A stretch of 64,000 bases of DNA from positions 1-64,000 of the forward strand of contig CALXMF010000003.1 of assembly GCA_944389415.1 (NCBI GenBank), read 5' to 3'. A program made the translations under genes and the position numbers. Below, piece after piece: positions 29,460-38,924 of the stretch (position 1 is the stretch's first letter; each line of letters begins with the position of its first letter). The DNA comes from an uncultured Spirochaetota bacterium (GTDB lineage: Bacteria; Spirochaetota; Spirochaetia; Treponematales; Treponemataceae). Below the pieces are notes generated by a model that saw only the letters and a list, made by a program, of their open reading frames with translations, was not told where the DNA came from and ran no database searches.

Positions 29460-30584
29460 ATGAATATTGATATACATGGTAGGTTTGGTATCTTTTTACG
29501 GTATATGGTTGTCTTAATCATCATCGTCGCAGTTCTAATTCCTGTTAAAATTGTTACTGAAAAAAAAACGGTTGGATATGAAGCGCCTCCTCCCGCAGTA
29601 TTTGTTTCTAAACCATTGCTGCGGACTATACAAGAAACAGTAACTTTGAGCGGCTATATAGAGGCTGATGCTATGATACCTGTGATACCGCTTGTTTCAG
29701 GGATTATTATGGAATATCCTGTACAGGTAGGTAGATTGGTAAAAGAAGGTGATGTACTGGCGCTGATAGATGAAGAACCGTTTAAGCAACAAATGCTGCA
29801 GGCAAAAGCTGCTTATTCTGGTTATCAAAGTAGTTATGTGCGGGTAAAAGGTCTTTATGAATCTGGAGCTGTAACGCGCCAAGAGTATGATTCCATCACC
29901 GCGCAGCGCGATGCTGCAAAAGCTCAATATGATCTTGCACAGCTGCAACTCAGTTATGCATCTGTTAAAGCTCCTGTGGCGGGTACTGTGTTGATGGCGC
30001 CTCTTGCTGTAGGAGAAATTGCAAACCAGCAGCAGCCAATCGCTGTAATTGCTGATTTAAATAATCTTATAGTTCGTCTGCAAGTTCCGGAAAAATATTT
30101 TTCTCTGCTTTCCTCGTCACAGGATTCTTTTGCAGCTAGAATTATCCGCCCTGGTTCAGAAGGAATTTCAGAAGATATTATCAGTTCTGCAGTTATACAA
30201 AGTGTATCACCATATATTGATGCAAAATCCAAAATGTTTGAAGTTGTGTGTCGGTTACAGGATAATATAGAAAATTTTCGGCCTGGCATGTATGTTAAAA
30301 CAGAATTAATATATCATACGTATACATCCGTGCCAGTGCTGCCGATAACCGCGTTGCGTGCTGATGGCTCGTGTTTTATATATGATACTGATAACTTGAC
30401 AGTACACCGAATTGAATTTACTAATCTTGTTTCTGATACTCAATGGTGTATGGTTCCTTCTTCTTTGTCAGAAGAATTTTTTGTAATTTCTGGACAGAAT
30501 CAGATTTATGATGGACAGAAAGTAACTGTGTTGGAACAAACTACTAATGCATCATTGTTCCCTGATGTAAATGGAGAAATATAA
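29460..30584 (+). CDS. RND efflux periplasmic adaptor (MFP/HlyD-type)
   Basis: Bridges an inner-membrane RND pump and an outer-membrane channel. The 374-residue protein has an N-terminal membrane anchor (residues about 12-30, no lipobox), then split biotinyl-lipoyl halves (VSGIIMEYPVQVGRLVKEGDVLALID and VKAPVAGTVLMAPLAVGEIA), a short alpha hairpin between them, and a beta-barrel domain. The anchor in place of a signal peptide means it stays tethered to the inner membrane. Ribosome site TAAGGA is at 29447-29452. The stop overlaps the start of the next gene by 1 nt, so adaptor and pump are co-translated. Confidence 0.93.
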   Translation: MNIDIHGRFGIFLRYMVVLIIIVAVLIPVKIVTEKKTVGYEAPPPAVFVSKPLLRTIQETVTLSGYIEADAMIPVIPLVSGIIMEYPVQVGRLVKEGDVLALIDEEPFKQQMLQAKAAYSGYQSSYVRVKGLYESGAVTRQEYDSITAQRDAAKAQYDLAQLQLSYASVKAPVAGTVLMAPLAVGEIANQQQPIAVIADLNNLIVRLQVPEKYFSLLSSSQDSFAARIIRPGSEGISEDIISSAVIQSVSPYIDAKSKMFEVVCRLQDNIENFRPGMYVKTELIYHTYTSVPVLPITALRADGSCFIYDTDNLTVHRIEFTNLVSDTQWCMVPSSLSEEFFVISGQNQIYDGQKVTVLEQTTNASLFPDVNGEI

Positions 30585-33500
30585 TGAAAATTTCAGCGTA
30601 TGCAGTGAGGCATACTGTTGTAATTGGAATGCTGCTTATTGTGCTTGTAGTATTTGGCGGTATTTCTCTTTTGTCTATGAATATTGAGTTTATGAGTGAT
30701 ATTTCCATGCCGTCTGTAATGGTTATCTCTGTGTATCCTGGTGCATCAGCTGAAGATATGGAAGAAGATGTATCGAAAGTCATGGAGGATGATTTTGTGA
30801 CTTTGCCTGATTTTAAAAGTGTCACAAGTGAAATTACCAATTCGGTATGTGTTATCATGATAACGTTTCGTGATGGTATTGATCCTTATGATCGGATAAA
30901 TGAAGTGCGTAATCGGGTAAATAAGCTGTCTGAAGATCTGCCTGATGGTTTGCTTGGCACACCGGAAGTTCTTGTTGGCGGCGCTGAAATGCTTCCGATT
31001 TTATCATTCTCAGTTCATAGTGGTGGAGATGTTGGTAATGCAACTGTGTATATAGAAGATATCGTAAAACCACGTATTACTTCTATTCCGGGAGTTTCAC
31101 AAGTTGATATCATAGGGAGTAAAACGCTACAACTTAATATAGAACTTATGCTTGAAGAACTTGTTGCCCGCAATATTTCTGTGCTGAATGTATATCAGGC
31201 TCTTAATTATGCAAACGTATCACTGCCTGCGGGTACTGCTGAATATGAAGGACGATCGATAAATATGCGGTACAGCGGAGAACTGTCATCGCTGGATGAT
31301 ATCAGAAATTTACCAGTTGGAGTCTCAGGGACTACTATAATCCGATTGTCAGATATTGCCACTGTATCGTTATCATATCCTGATATGACCTCTAATATTT
31401 CAGACGGAGCAAATGACATTATTGTTGTCAGTGTAAAAAAAAGAAGCGATGGCAATACAATGGATATTTGTGCACGTGTGAAACAGATATTAACTGAATC
31501 AGAAATTGAAATGGGAGGAGCTATTTCATACAGCATTATAGGTGATGATAGCCGTACTGTTTTAGCATCTCTAAAAACGGTTATCTCGTCCGGTATTGGT
31601 GGTATTGTGATGGCTGTTTTTGTGATTTTTCTGTTTCTTGTTGATATACGGGCTACATTCATCATTGGACTATCTATTCCGCTTTCCATTTTGTTTACTT
31701 TTATCGGTATGCGTATTGCTGGAATTACAGTGAATTTAATGAGTCTATCAGGTATGGTTGTCGCGCTCGGTATGGTTGTGGACGGCTCTATTGTAATGAT
31801 AGAAGAAGTATTCCGGTATTATAAAGCAAAAAACGAGGCAGGCCGTAATTTGTACAGCGTAAGTGAATGTATTCTTCACGGAGCTGATGAAGTTGGTGGT
31901 TCTATTTTTGCCAGTACGGCAACAACTGTTGTTGTGTTTATTCCAATTGCATGTCTTTCTGGCATTGTTGGTATGATTTTAAAAGATGTAGCTGTGACAT
32001 TGATTCTTGCTTTGAGTGCTTCGTTTATATCGGCTGTGGTGGTTGTTCCGTTTTTAATGAAATTGGTTCTGAAAGATGAAAGAGTTAACTTTGAAAAAGT
32101 ATCTATTACAGACAGCTTGATGCGCCGCCTTGAAAGCCGTTACAAGCAAATGCTAAAGTGGTCGCTTTCTTCATGGAAATTTATTCTTTTTATTTCAATA
32201 TCTGTGTTGGGGGCTACTATATTTATCGTTAGTGCGCTAGGGATTGCATTTATCCCTTCAACTGATAACGGAGATTTTTATATTGATCTGGAATTTCCTG
32301 ATGGATATACACTTAACCAGACAGAAACAGGAATGAAACATATCAGTGTTTTGTTATCCAAATATGTTCCGGAGATGCAGAGTGCGGTATATTATTCAGG
32401 AATGAGTCAGTCTTTTTCGGGAAGTGATGGTGCCTCTGCGAATTTGGGATATATACATGTCGTGCTTGTACCGGTATCTCAGCGGGACAGGAATATTCAT
32501 GAGATTATATTGCAGATGCAAAAAGTGATATCCGGTACGGTACCAGATGTTTCAGTTAAAGTTACTAATGGCGGTTTTGATAAATTGCTTGGTTATGTTA
32601 CGGGTGGCGGCGGTTATGGACTGACACTAGTAAGCGAAGATATCGATTTGCTGTATCAAACAGCTTGTGAAATTCGAGACTTTTTGCTGACTGATGAAGA
32701 AGTTGTAACGGCCTCACTTAATACCTCTATGGATAATCGAACATTGGTGATTGAGGCTGTCCATGATTACATGAATTCGCTGGGGATTTCCAGTTATGAA
32801 GCTGGGCTCACTTCTGTTATTTTGCTGCAGGGAATGGATGTCGGCAGTTTTCGAAACAGGTTTGATGATACTCGTTATGATATCAGATTGTTTTCTGATC
32901 TGACAGGTGAACAGATAACCGCAGATGATATTGCAAATATCAAAATAATTTCTGCACAGGGCACACCGATATCTTTTGCTAATATAACGGATCTTCGTAC
33001 AGAACAGACTGTTTCCCGCATTAATCATAAAGACCGTGCAAAAACCATCACAGTTTCTGCAACACTTGTCAGTGATGATACATCCGGAGTGAACGCACGG
33101 GTACACAAATACTTGCTGCAAAATCCGCTTCCACAAGGTGTGCGCAGTCAATCTGGAGGTGTCGTTGAATTGATTGGTGATGCAGTACCTCCGCTGCTGC
33201 TTGCGCTGGGTATCGCGTGGTTCCTTGTTTATACAGTTATGGTACTTCAGTTTGAACGTTTCCGTCAGCCTTTTATCATCATGGCAACAATTCCGTTTTG
33301 TTTGATTGGTGTTATTCTTGGATTGCTGATGTTCGGATCGAGTATGAATATTCTTTCTTTGTTGGGAGTTATCTCTCTTGGCGGCGTGGTAGTGAATAAC
33401 GGTATCATTCTCATTGATTATATTAATTTGCTGCGGACACGCCGGCTCTCTGCTGTTGAGCAAACAAGCGAAATATTGCAGGAGCAGTTGAGCTGTTTAC

Positions 33501-35164
33501 AGGAATGTGTCATTGATGGGGCAGCAAGCCGATTGAGACCTATTTTCATGACGACTTTGACTACTATGCTTGGTGTTGTGCCGATGGCGGTTGCTCGTGG
33601 TGAAGGTGCTGAAATTTACGCTCCCCTTGGGCAGGCAATAGCAGGTGGACTTTTGACTTCTACACTGATTACATTGTTTATTATACCAGTGCTGTATTAT
33701 ATAACTGAAAAACGAAGACTTTATAAAGAGGACCGGAAAAAAACAAAAGTAAGCAGAAATGCTCAAAAGATTTTATCTGTGATGCTCTTGTTTATAATAT
33801 CAGGTATTCTGTTTACACAGAATGCTTCAGCGGATGAATATACATTTGAGACTCTTGTTTCCTATATGCATGAAAATAATGCCAGCCTGCGGAAAGCTCG
33901 AGAGGAATATACACGTGCACTACTTGATGTGAAAGACGCAAAAGCAGGATATCAGCCAAAAATAGATCTTTCTATCGGCGGAACGTATATGTTTAATCCA
34001 ATGCATATATATATAAATGCCAAAAATGCAGCCTCTCAGTTGGACAGTGTTCTGAATCCTCCATATAATAATGTGCTGTCTCCATTTTTTCAGGACAAAA
34101 ATATCCGCATAGATGCGACGGATCATGCATTATATACATTTCAATTTGATTTGCAGCAACCTGTATTTACTTGGGGAAAGATAACCAATGCGGTAAAACT
34201 GTATACGCTGGCAGCAGAGATACGCCGTCTTCAATATGATTCTGTCTGTACGCAGCTCGATGCTGAATTGGAATCACGGCTTGTTGCAGTGTATTATTTG
34301 AATAAAATATCGGAACTGATTGCCCTGCAGCAAAACTATGCCGAACGACTGCTTGAACTGTCAAAAGCAGCAATGCGCAACGAAATGCTGCTTGATGAGG
34401 ATGTAAAAACAGTTGAAATTCAGACGGCTTATGTACAAATTGCTGCTGCTGAAGTCAGACGCCAGCAGAAAGATATGATGATTGCTTTGGAGCGCATAAC
34501 AGGTATTGATAGTCTTTCGGTAAATATGCTTTCATTTGTACCAAAAGAAGCAGATTATCTTGCCATCGCAGATACAGAACGCAGCGAACTTGTATGCCTG
34601 GCAATATCACCTGAACAGGATGCATTGCAGATACTTGATAAGATTTATGAAACCGCTTTATTTGCTGAAAAGATCGCAAAAGGTACTATTTATTGGAAAC
34701 CGGATATTGCGTTGAAGATATCGGTTGGCTTTACAGGGTCCATGACGGATTTATTTACAGGAAAAGGATCTGTAGAGGATGATTTTATTGCTAATATTTC
34801 ATTAGGTATCAAAACGACCATCTGGGATGGTGGTAAATTGTGGAATAATATCAAACGGCAGGAAAGTTCTGTTGTTACTGCTGGCATAGAGCGGGAAGAC
34901 GCTGAGGCGGCACTGCTTGACAAAGTAAATGAGCAATGCAATATTATGGAATTGGCAAAGCTGAAAATCAGTTATCAGGAACTGAAAATTACCAATACAG
35001 ATGCTAATTTGCATCGTTATCAGAAACTTCTTGATGCGGAATATGGCTCTGAGCGGGATATGTTGCAGACACAAATAGATCGCGTTGCTGCAGAAATAGA
35101 ATTATATCGTGAAAAGATGAATCTTGCGATTGCTGCATGTACTGTTCGGGCAATTATTTATTAA
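30584..35164 (+). CDS. RND efflux pump fused in frame to a TolC-like outer-membrane channel
   Basis: One open frame of 1526 residues. Residues 1 to about 1050 are a complete HAE-type RND permease: a first helix, periplasmic porter halves, helices with GMVVALGMVVDGSIVMIEE (proton-relay D400; the neighbouring second Asp of AcrB is Gly), and a final ITEKRRLYKEDRKK cytoplasmic tail. At residues 1067-1085 comes a hydrophobic helix ending NASADE, looking like a Sec signal peptide with an AxA site. Residues about 1090-1526 are a TolC/OEP-type protein: two long helical repeats with YTFETLVSYMHENNASLRKA, AGYQPKIDLS and a second-half WKPDIALKISVGF. No stop or good internal ribosome site is seen at the junction. 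The helix would return the chain to the periplasm, where a signal peptidase might release the channel. The preceding gene is the adaptor, so one operon codes the full tripartite pump. Confidence 0.9.
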   Translation: MKISAYAVRHTVVIGMLLIVLVVFGGISLLSMNIEFMSDISMPSVMVISVYPGASAEDMEEDVSKVMEDDFVTLPDFKSVTSEITNSVCVIMITFRDGIDPYDRINEVRNRVNKLSEDLPDGLLGTPEVLVGGAEMLPILSFSVHSGGDVGNATVYIEDIVKPRITSIPGVSQVDIIGSKTLQLNIELMLEELVARNISVLNVYQALNYANVSLPAGTAEYEGRSINMRYSGELSSLDDIRNLPVGVSGTTIIRLSDIATVSLSYPDMTSNISDGANDIIVVSVKKRSDGNTMDICARVKQILTESEIEMGGAISYSIIGDDSRTVLASLKTVISSGIGGIVMAVFVIFLFLVDIRATFIIGLSIPLSILFTFIGMRIAGITVNLMSLSGMVVALGMVVDGSIVMIEEVFRYYKAKNEAGRNLYSVSECILHGADEVGGSIFASTATTVVVFIPIACLSGIVGMILKDVAVTLILALSASFISAVVVVPFLMKLVLKDERVNFEKVSITDSLMRRLESRYKQMLKWSLSSWKFILFISISVLGATIFIVSALGIAFIPSTDNGDFYIDLEFPDGYTLNQTETGMKHISVLLSKYVPEMQSAVYYSGMSQSFSGSDGASANLGYIHVVLVPVSQRDRNIHEIILQMQKVISGTVPDVSVKVTNGGFDKLLGYVTGGGGYGLTLVSEDIDLLYQTACEIRDFLLTDEEVVTASLNTSMDNRTLVIEAVHDYMNSLGISSYEAGLTSVILLQGMDVGSFRNRFDDTRYDIRLFSDLTGEQITADDIANIKIISAQGTPISFANITDLRTEQTVSRINHKDRAKTITVSATLVSDDTSGVNARVHKYLLQNPLPQGVRSQSGGVVELIGDAVPPLLLALGIAWFLVYTVMVLQFERFRQPFIIMATIPFCLIGVILGLLMFGSSMNILSLLGVISLGGVVVNNGIILIDYINLLRTRRLSAVEQTSEILQEQLSCLQECVIDGAASRLRPIFMTTLTTMLGVVPMAVARGEGAEIYAPLGQAIAGGLLTSTLITLFIIPVLYYITEKRRLYKEDRKKTKVSRNAQKILSVMLLFIISGILFTQNASADEYTFETLVSYMHENNASLRKAREEYTRALLDVKDAKAGYQPKIDLSIGGTYMFNPMHIYINAKNAASQLDSVLNPPYNNVLSPFFQDKNIRIDATDHALYTFQFDLQQPVFTWGKITNAVKLYTLAAEIRRLQYDSVCTQLDAELESRLVAVYYLNKISELIALQQNYAERLLELSKAAMRNEMLLDEDVKTVEIQTAYVQIAAAEVRRQQKDMMIALERITGIDSLSVNMLSFVPKEADYLAIADTERSELVCLAISPEQDALQILDKIYETALFAEKIAKGTIYWKPDIALKISVGFTGSMTDLFTGKGSVEDDFIANISLGIKTTIWDGGKLWNNIKRQESSVVTAGIEREDAEAALLDKVNEQCNIMELAKLKISYQELKITNTDANLHRYQKLLDAEYGSERDMLQTQIDRVAAEIELYREKMNLAIAACTVRAIIY

Positions 35165-35185
35165 GAATATGCTGTTATGTAATTG

Positions 35186-37093
35186 CTATTCTATGCGGCG
35201 GACAAGACGGAACAACTCTGTCTTTGTAAGTGTTATCCAAATCGGTCTGCCATGAGGGCAGTGTGGGTCAGAAAGTGATAAAGCCTGTTCTGCAAGATTA
35301 AGAGCTGTTTGTGGGTCAAGAATATCGCCATCTTTTACAGCTGAACGGCATGCTGCTGTACCTGCAAGCGAATACATAATGTCTGCTGGTGAAACTCTGT
35401 TAGAAAGTAAATCTTCTACGAGATTGTCTTGGGTTCCGTGCCACTGAGCGGGTACAGAATTGAACTGCCATTGACATTTATCGCCATCTATATGTTTTTC
35501 CTGTACATCAAATCCTGCATTTTCAAGTGCTGGACAAATACTTCGCAGATAGTCATCATCATCAGTACTTTCTGTTTCAATAATATAGGGAATAAGTAGA
35601 CGTTGCTTTTTGCCTGCGCAGGAAATAAATGCATCAAAAAGAATCCGTTCATGTGCTGCATGTTGGTCAATAAGATAGAGTATATTATTTTTTTCGGCAA
35701 TCAAAAATACGCCAAGTGCGGTGCCATACAAGATTACCTCTCTAGACGTGAGTGCCGGAGTCTGTGCCGTTGTGTTCTTTTCATAAACAGGAAAGTCATC
35801 TGGCAACTCGTGGGTTGATGTATTGAGTATGCTTTCGGTTGGTTTGGAAATAGTAAAACTATCTGCTACAAATTGTTCGTGTAATTCATGTCCATCACAG
35901 GTATACGTGTGGCTAGCAGGAGGTGATTCAAATTTATTATGAAATAACGGTGTAAAAGATCGTTGATTCGCATATGTATCTTGTGTGTCAGTAAACAGTT
36001 CTTGCACTGTGTCTGTCGCGTATTCTCTTTTATCTTGCGAGGTCAAATGAGACAGTGTATATTGCCTGAAATATTCTCGTACCGTTTTACTGATTGCGCG
36101 ATGTACTTCACTTAAATCACGGAAACGTGCTTCGCGTTTTGCCGGATGAATATTAAAATCGACAAGTGCAGGATTTATGTTCAGATATAATACGGCTACT
36201 GGATGTGTTCCATTAGGAAAATATCCCTGTCCGCCGTATTCTATGGCTTGCATAAGAGAGTATTCAGTAATGCGTCTGCCGTTTGCATATATATATATAT
36301 AACGTCTGTCGTTACGGTATATAGATGGTTCTCCAATGACGATATCAACATTCCATTGTGGAATACCGTTTTCACATATCTCAGAAGAAACCTGCAATTG
36401 GGTAAATAGTTTTTCATTTTCTTCAAGTTCAAGGGCATCTACACAACGCTGGACTGCTGATTGTCCCTTCGGAAGGTTTAGCCGGAGCTTCCCGTCCATA
36501 ATAAGTCTAAACGCAATATCGGGGCGTGGTAGGGCTTTTTCAGCAAATATCTGTTTACAAAGCTGGCCTTCTGTTTGTGGCCTTTTTAGAAAATGTCTAC
36601 GTGCTGGAAAGTCTTCAAATAAAGCTTCTGTTTGTACTACAGTTCCGCAGGCAAGTTGAGCCGGCACGATAATATTTCTTCCGGTAATGGATGGTTGGAG
36701 TTTCCATGCGCATGGCTGAACTTCTGTATGTAGTTTGTCAATAGATGTAATTTCAAGACGACTGACTGCTGCCATGGATGCGAGCGCTTCTCCCCGGAAT
36801 CCAAGAGTTTTAAGTGAAAGTAAATCTGTTTCACTGGTTATTTTACTTGTTGTGTGTGGTCTTGCGCAGTGTTCAAGATCATCGTGTGTCATACCATTGC
36901 CGTTATCTGATACTCTGATGCGGTTTATACCACCTCCTTCTATTTCAACAGTGATAGAGGAGGCACCTGCATCTACAGCATTATCCATCAGTTCTCTGAC
37001 AATGGAAGCAGGGCGATCAATAACTTCACCAGCCGCTATTTTTCGTGCTACTTCTGGCGGCAGTGTAAGAACAGGACGTCGGCGTTGCGTCAT
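35186..37093 (-). CDS. mutL: DNA mismatch repair protein MutL
   Basis: Links MutS recognition to strand incision. GHKL ATPase motifs are clear at the N-terminus: ELMDNAVDAGAS (Mg-binding Asn), DNGNGM and TLGFRGEALASM. The C-terminal half holds the endonuclease-type dimer domain with DQHAAHERILFDAF, ACRSAVKDGD and CPHGRP. The metal-site DQHA(x2)E(x4)E motif ends in Asp rather than Glu. Length 635 is normal. Its start overlaps the stop of xseB by 4 nt, making it the last gene of an xseA-xseB-mutL operon, convergent with the RND gene 21 bases away. Confidence 0.96.
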   Translation of the reverse strand: MTQRRRPVLTLPPEVARKIAAGEVIDRPASIVRELMDNAVDAGASSITVEIEGGGINRIRVSDNGNGMTHDDLEHCARPHTTSKITSETDLLSLKTLGFRGEALASMAAVSRLEITSIDKLHTEVQPCAWKLQPSITGRNIIVPAQLACGTVVQTEALFEDFPARRHFLKRPQTEGQLCKQIFAEKALPRPDIAFRLIMDGKLRLNLPKGQSAVQRCVDALELEENEKLFTQLQVSSEICENGIPQWNVDIVIGEPSIYRNDRRYIYIYANGRRITEYSLMQAIEYGGQGYFPNGTHPVAVLYLNINPALVDFNIHPAKREARFRDLSEVHRAISKTVREYFRQYTLSHLTSQDKREYATDTVQELFTDTQDTYANQRSFTPLFHNKFESPPASHTYTCDGHELHEQFVADSFTISKPTESILNTSTHELPDDFPVYEKNTTAQTPALTSREVILYGTALGVFLIAEKNNILYLIDQHAAHERILFDAFISCAGKKQRLLIPYIIETESTDDDDYLRSICPALENAGFDVQEKHIDGDKCQWQFNSVPAQWHGTQDNLVEDLLSNRVSPADIMYSLAGTAACRSAVKDGDILDPQTALNLAEQALSLSDPHCPHGRPIWITLTKTELFRLVRRIE

Positions 37094-37347
37094 TCTTCCA
37101 TTCCAGAAAATAAATCCAATTCTGGTTTTCCATCAGGGGTTTCCGCAGGAAGTTCGCCATTTGTCATTAAAATCTGTATTTTACCTTCTATTTTATCTAA
37201 TTCTTTTTCTAGGGTTCTTGCTAGTTTTATACCTTCTTCAAAACATGCCAAGGCATCTTTCAAGGTAATATCGTTTTCTCTGATAGCGGTACTTAATTCC
37301 TCTAACCGTGAAAGCCGGTCTTCAAATGTCTGTTCGTTTTTTTTCAT
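37090..37347 (-). CDS. xseB: Exodeoxyribonuclease VII small subunit
   Basis: An 85-residue helical protein with the family pattern FEDRLSRLEELSTAIRENDITLKDALACFEEGIKL (broken here only for quoting: the key parts are FEDRL, LEEL, L.DAL..FEEG). It forms the XseB multimer that binds XseA and allows bidirectional degradation of single-stranded DNA. It overlaps xseA upstream and mutL downstream by 4 nt each (ATGA), a sign of tight translational coupling. Confidence 0.94.
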   Translation of the reverse strand: MKKNEQTFEDRLSRLEELSTAIRENDITLKDALACFEEGIKLARTLEKELDKIEGKIQILMTNGELPAETPDGKPELDLFSGMEE

Positions 37348-38585
37348 GTCTGATTTTCCCTGTTATCTGATATTGCGGCTGTAACAGTACCTGTTATGAT
37401 ACCTGTCGCCGGTTGAATTGTTATTGTGCTGCCAGTGTGTACATCCTGCCATGATCGTATAACACATCCGGTTTGTGCGTTTGTAACAACAGCATATCCA
37501 CGTTGTAGAATTGTTTTAGGATTGGATGCCTGCAAATCACGCTTAGCGTTTTCAGTACGTTGATGCAATTGCTGTATTTTCTGCTGCATTGCTGAAAATA
37601 GTTCTTCTTTCGCCGAATCAAATCGGAGCAGACGAGGTTGCTCAATACTGCGAAAACGAAGCTCCAGAGATTCCGGGGCGAACAGTTTTAACTGAGTTCT
37701 TACTGCATCTATTTTGGAACGGATGGTACGATACAGCACATCCGCCATACCGTGAATATCATCTTGCAGTTGTTCTTGCAATGGTGTAACAAGTTCTGCG
37801 GCTGCGGAAGGAGTTGGAGCCCGTATATCAGCAGCGAAATCAGATAGAGCCCAATCTATTTCATGTCCGACGGCAGATACTACAGGTATGTTTGATTCAG
37901 CGATAGCACGAACAACTGATTCATCAGAAAAAGGTAGTAGATCTTCAAGAGAACCACCTCCGCGACCAACAATAAGCACATCGGCGATATCATATTTATT
38001 CGCAGTACGAAGCATCTCGGCAATACCTTTGCCTGCATGTTCTCCTTGTACTGCGCACGGAAGAATTACCACAGAAATATTTCTGCTTCTACGACGGGTA
38101 ATTTGCAAAATATCGCGCAGCGCAGCTCCGGTGGGACTTGTGATAACTCCAATTGTATGTGGAAACGGAGGAAGTGTTTTTTTTCTTTCTGTGTTGAATA
38201 AGCCTTCTGCAGCAAGCCTACGCTTACGCTCTTCCAGCATTTGTAAAATAGCGCCTTCTCCTGCGATACTCATCGTCTCTATTATTATCTGATAACTTCC
38301 GCGCTGTGGATATACAGACAACCTACCAGTCGCCTGTACAAGTATCCCATCTTTGGGTGTAAAGGCAAGCGAACGTATATTGTTTTTGAACATTACCGCT
38401 GAGATTGCTGCATTTTCATCTTTGAGTGTGAAATACAGATGTCCTGTGCTTGAGGGACGATAGTTTGAGATTTCACCTTTAAGTGTTAAGGGCCCAAATG
38501 AACCTTCCAACAGATCCTTTATAGCGGTGGTTAGTTCGGTAATGGTAAATATACGCGTATGATCTGCCGATTTGATGTATTCCAT
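37344..38585 (-). CDS. xseA: Exodeoxyribonuclease VII large subunit
   Basis: Catalytic subunit of ExoVII. The N-terminal OB-fold binds single-stranded DNA (FGPLTLKGEISNYR ... GHLYFTLKDENA); the nuclease domain shows GVITSPTGAALRDIL, GRGGGSLEDLLPFSDE and SAVGHEIDW. A Gln/Arg-rich helical region follows, ending with NPKTILQRGYAVV. I place the start at the ATG at 38585, because the family begins just before the FTITELTTAIKDLL helix. The frame stays open to 38666 and a longer form is possible; neither start has a convincing ribosome site. Length 413 residues from this start. Confidence 0.93.
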   Translation of the reverse strand: MEYIKSADHTRIFTITELTTAIKDLLEGSFGPLTLKGEISNYRPSSTGHLYFTLKDENAAISAVMFKNNIRSLAFTPKDGILVQATGRLSVYPQRGSYQIIIETMSIAGEGAILQMLEERKRRLAAEGLFNTERKKTLPPFPHTIGVITSPTGAALRDILQITRRRSRNISVVILPCAVQGEHAGKGIAEMLRTANKYDIADVLIVGRGGGSLEDLLPFSDESVVRAIAESNIPVVSAVGHEIDWALSDFAADIRAPTPSAAAELVTPLQEQLQDDIHGMADVLYRTIRSKIDAVRTQLKLFAPESLELRFRSIEQPRLLRFDSAKEELFSAMQQKIQQLHQRTENAKRDLQASNPKTILQRGYAVVTNAQTGCVIRSWQDVHTGSTITIQPATGIITGTVTAAISDNRENQT

Positions 38586-38924
38586 AACAATATTATAATA
38601 ATATCTGATTGCTGTTTGAACGACAAGACATCCAGATATAAACGGAGTAGGATATTTTCTGTACATGGGTGTTTGTTATTATGATGGTAGTTTTGCTGAA
38701 GATTGTTAGATTATAACTAGAAGTTTGTTAAGCATATTTTTTATTATGAAGATTTCTTTTTTGGATAGCGATAGTATTTCTATTGTTGTGTCAGACTGAG
38801 CTTAATCTATAGTTGTAAAGGTATGACTAATTTTCAGTGATTTGTTTTGCAATAATAAGTTTTATAATGTAATCTTAAAAATAACAGTCTGTTATATTTA
38901 TATAAATAAACTTGGTGAGGTAAA
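38586..38924. other. Intergenic region between divergent xseA and BspA-like genes
   Basis: Very AT-rich, non-coding. TATAAT at 38863-38868 could be the -10 of the plus-strand lipoprotein gene, with a poor -35 (TTTGTT-like near 38841). GGTGAGG at 38914-38920 is the ribosome site of the lipoprotein gene. No RNA-like fold or repeat was seen. Confidence 0.4.

Noticed and set aside
32714-33463. A 249-codon minus-strand open frame
   Set aside because: It is antisense inside the RND-TolC gene, with His/Lys/Asn-rich low-complexity content typical of a shadow frame.
33700-33860. Two separate genes, RND and TolC, instead of a fusion
   Set aside because: There is no stop, frame change or good ribosome site at the junction; kept as a point to re-sequence.
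36735-37268. A 177-codon plus-strand open frame
   Set aside because: It spans the mutL-xseB junction on the opposite strand, and both minus-strand genes are unmistakable.
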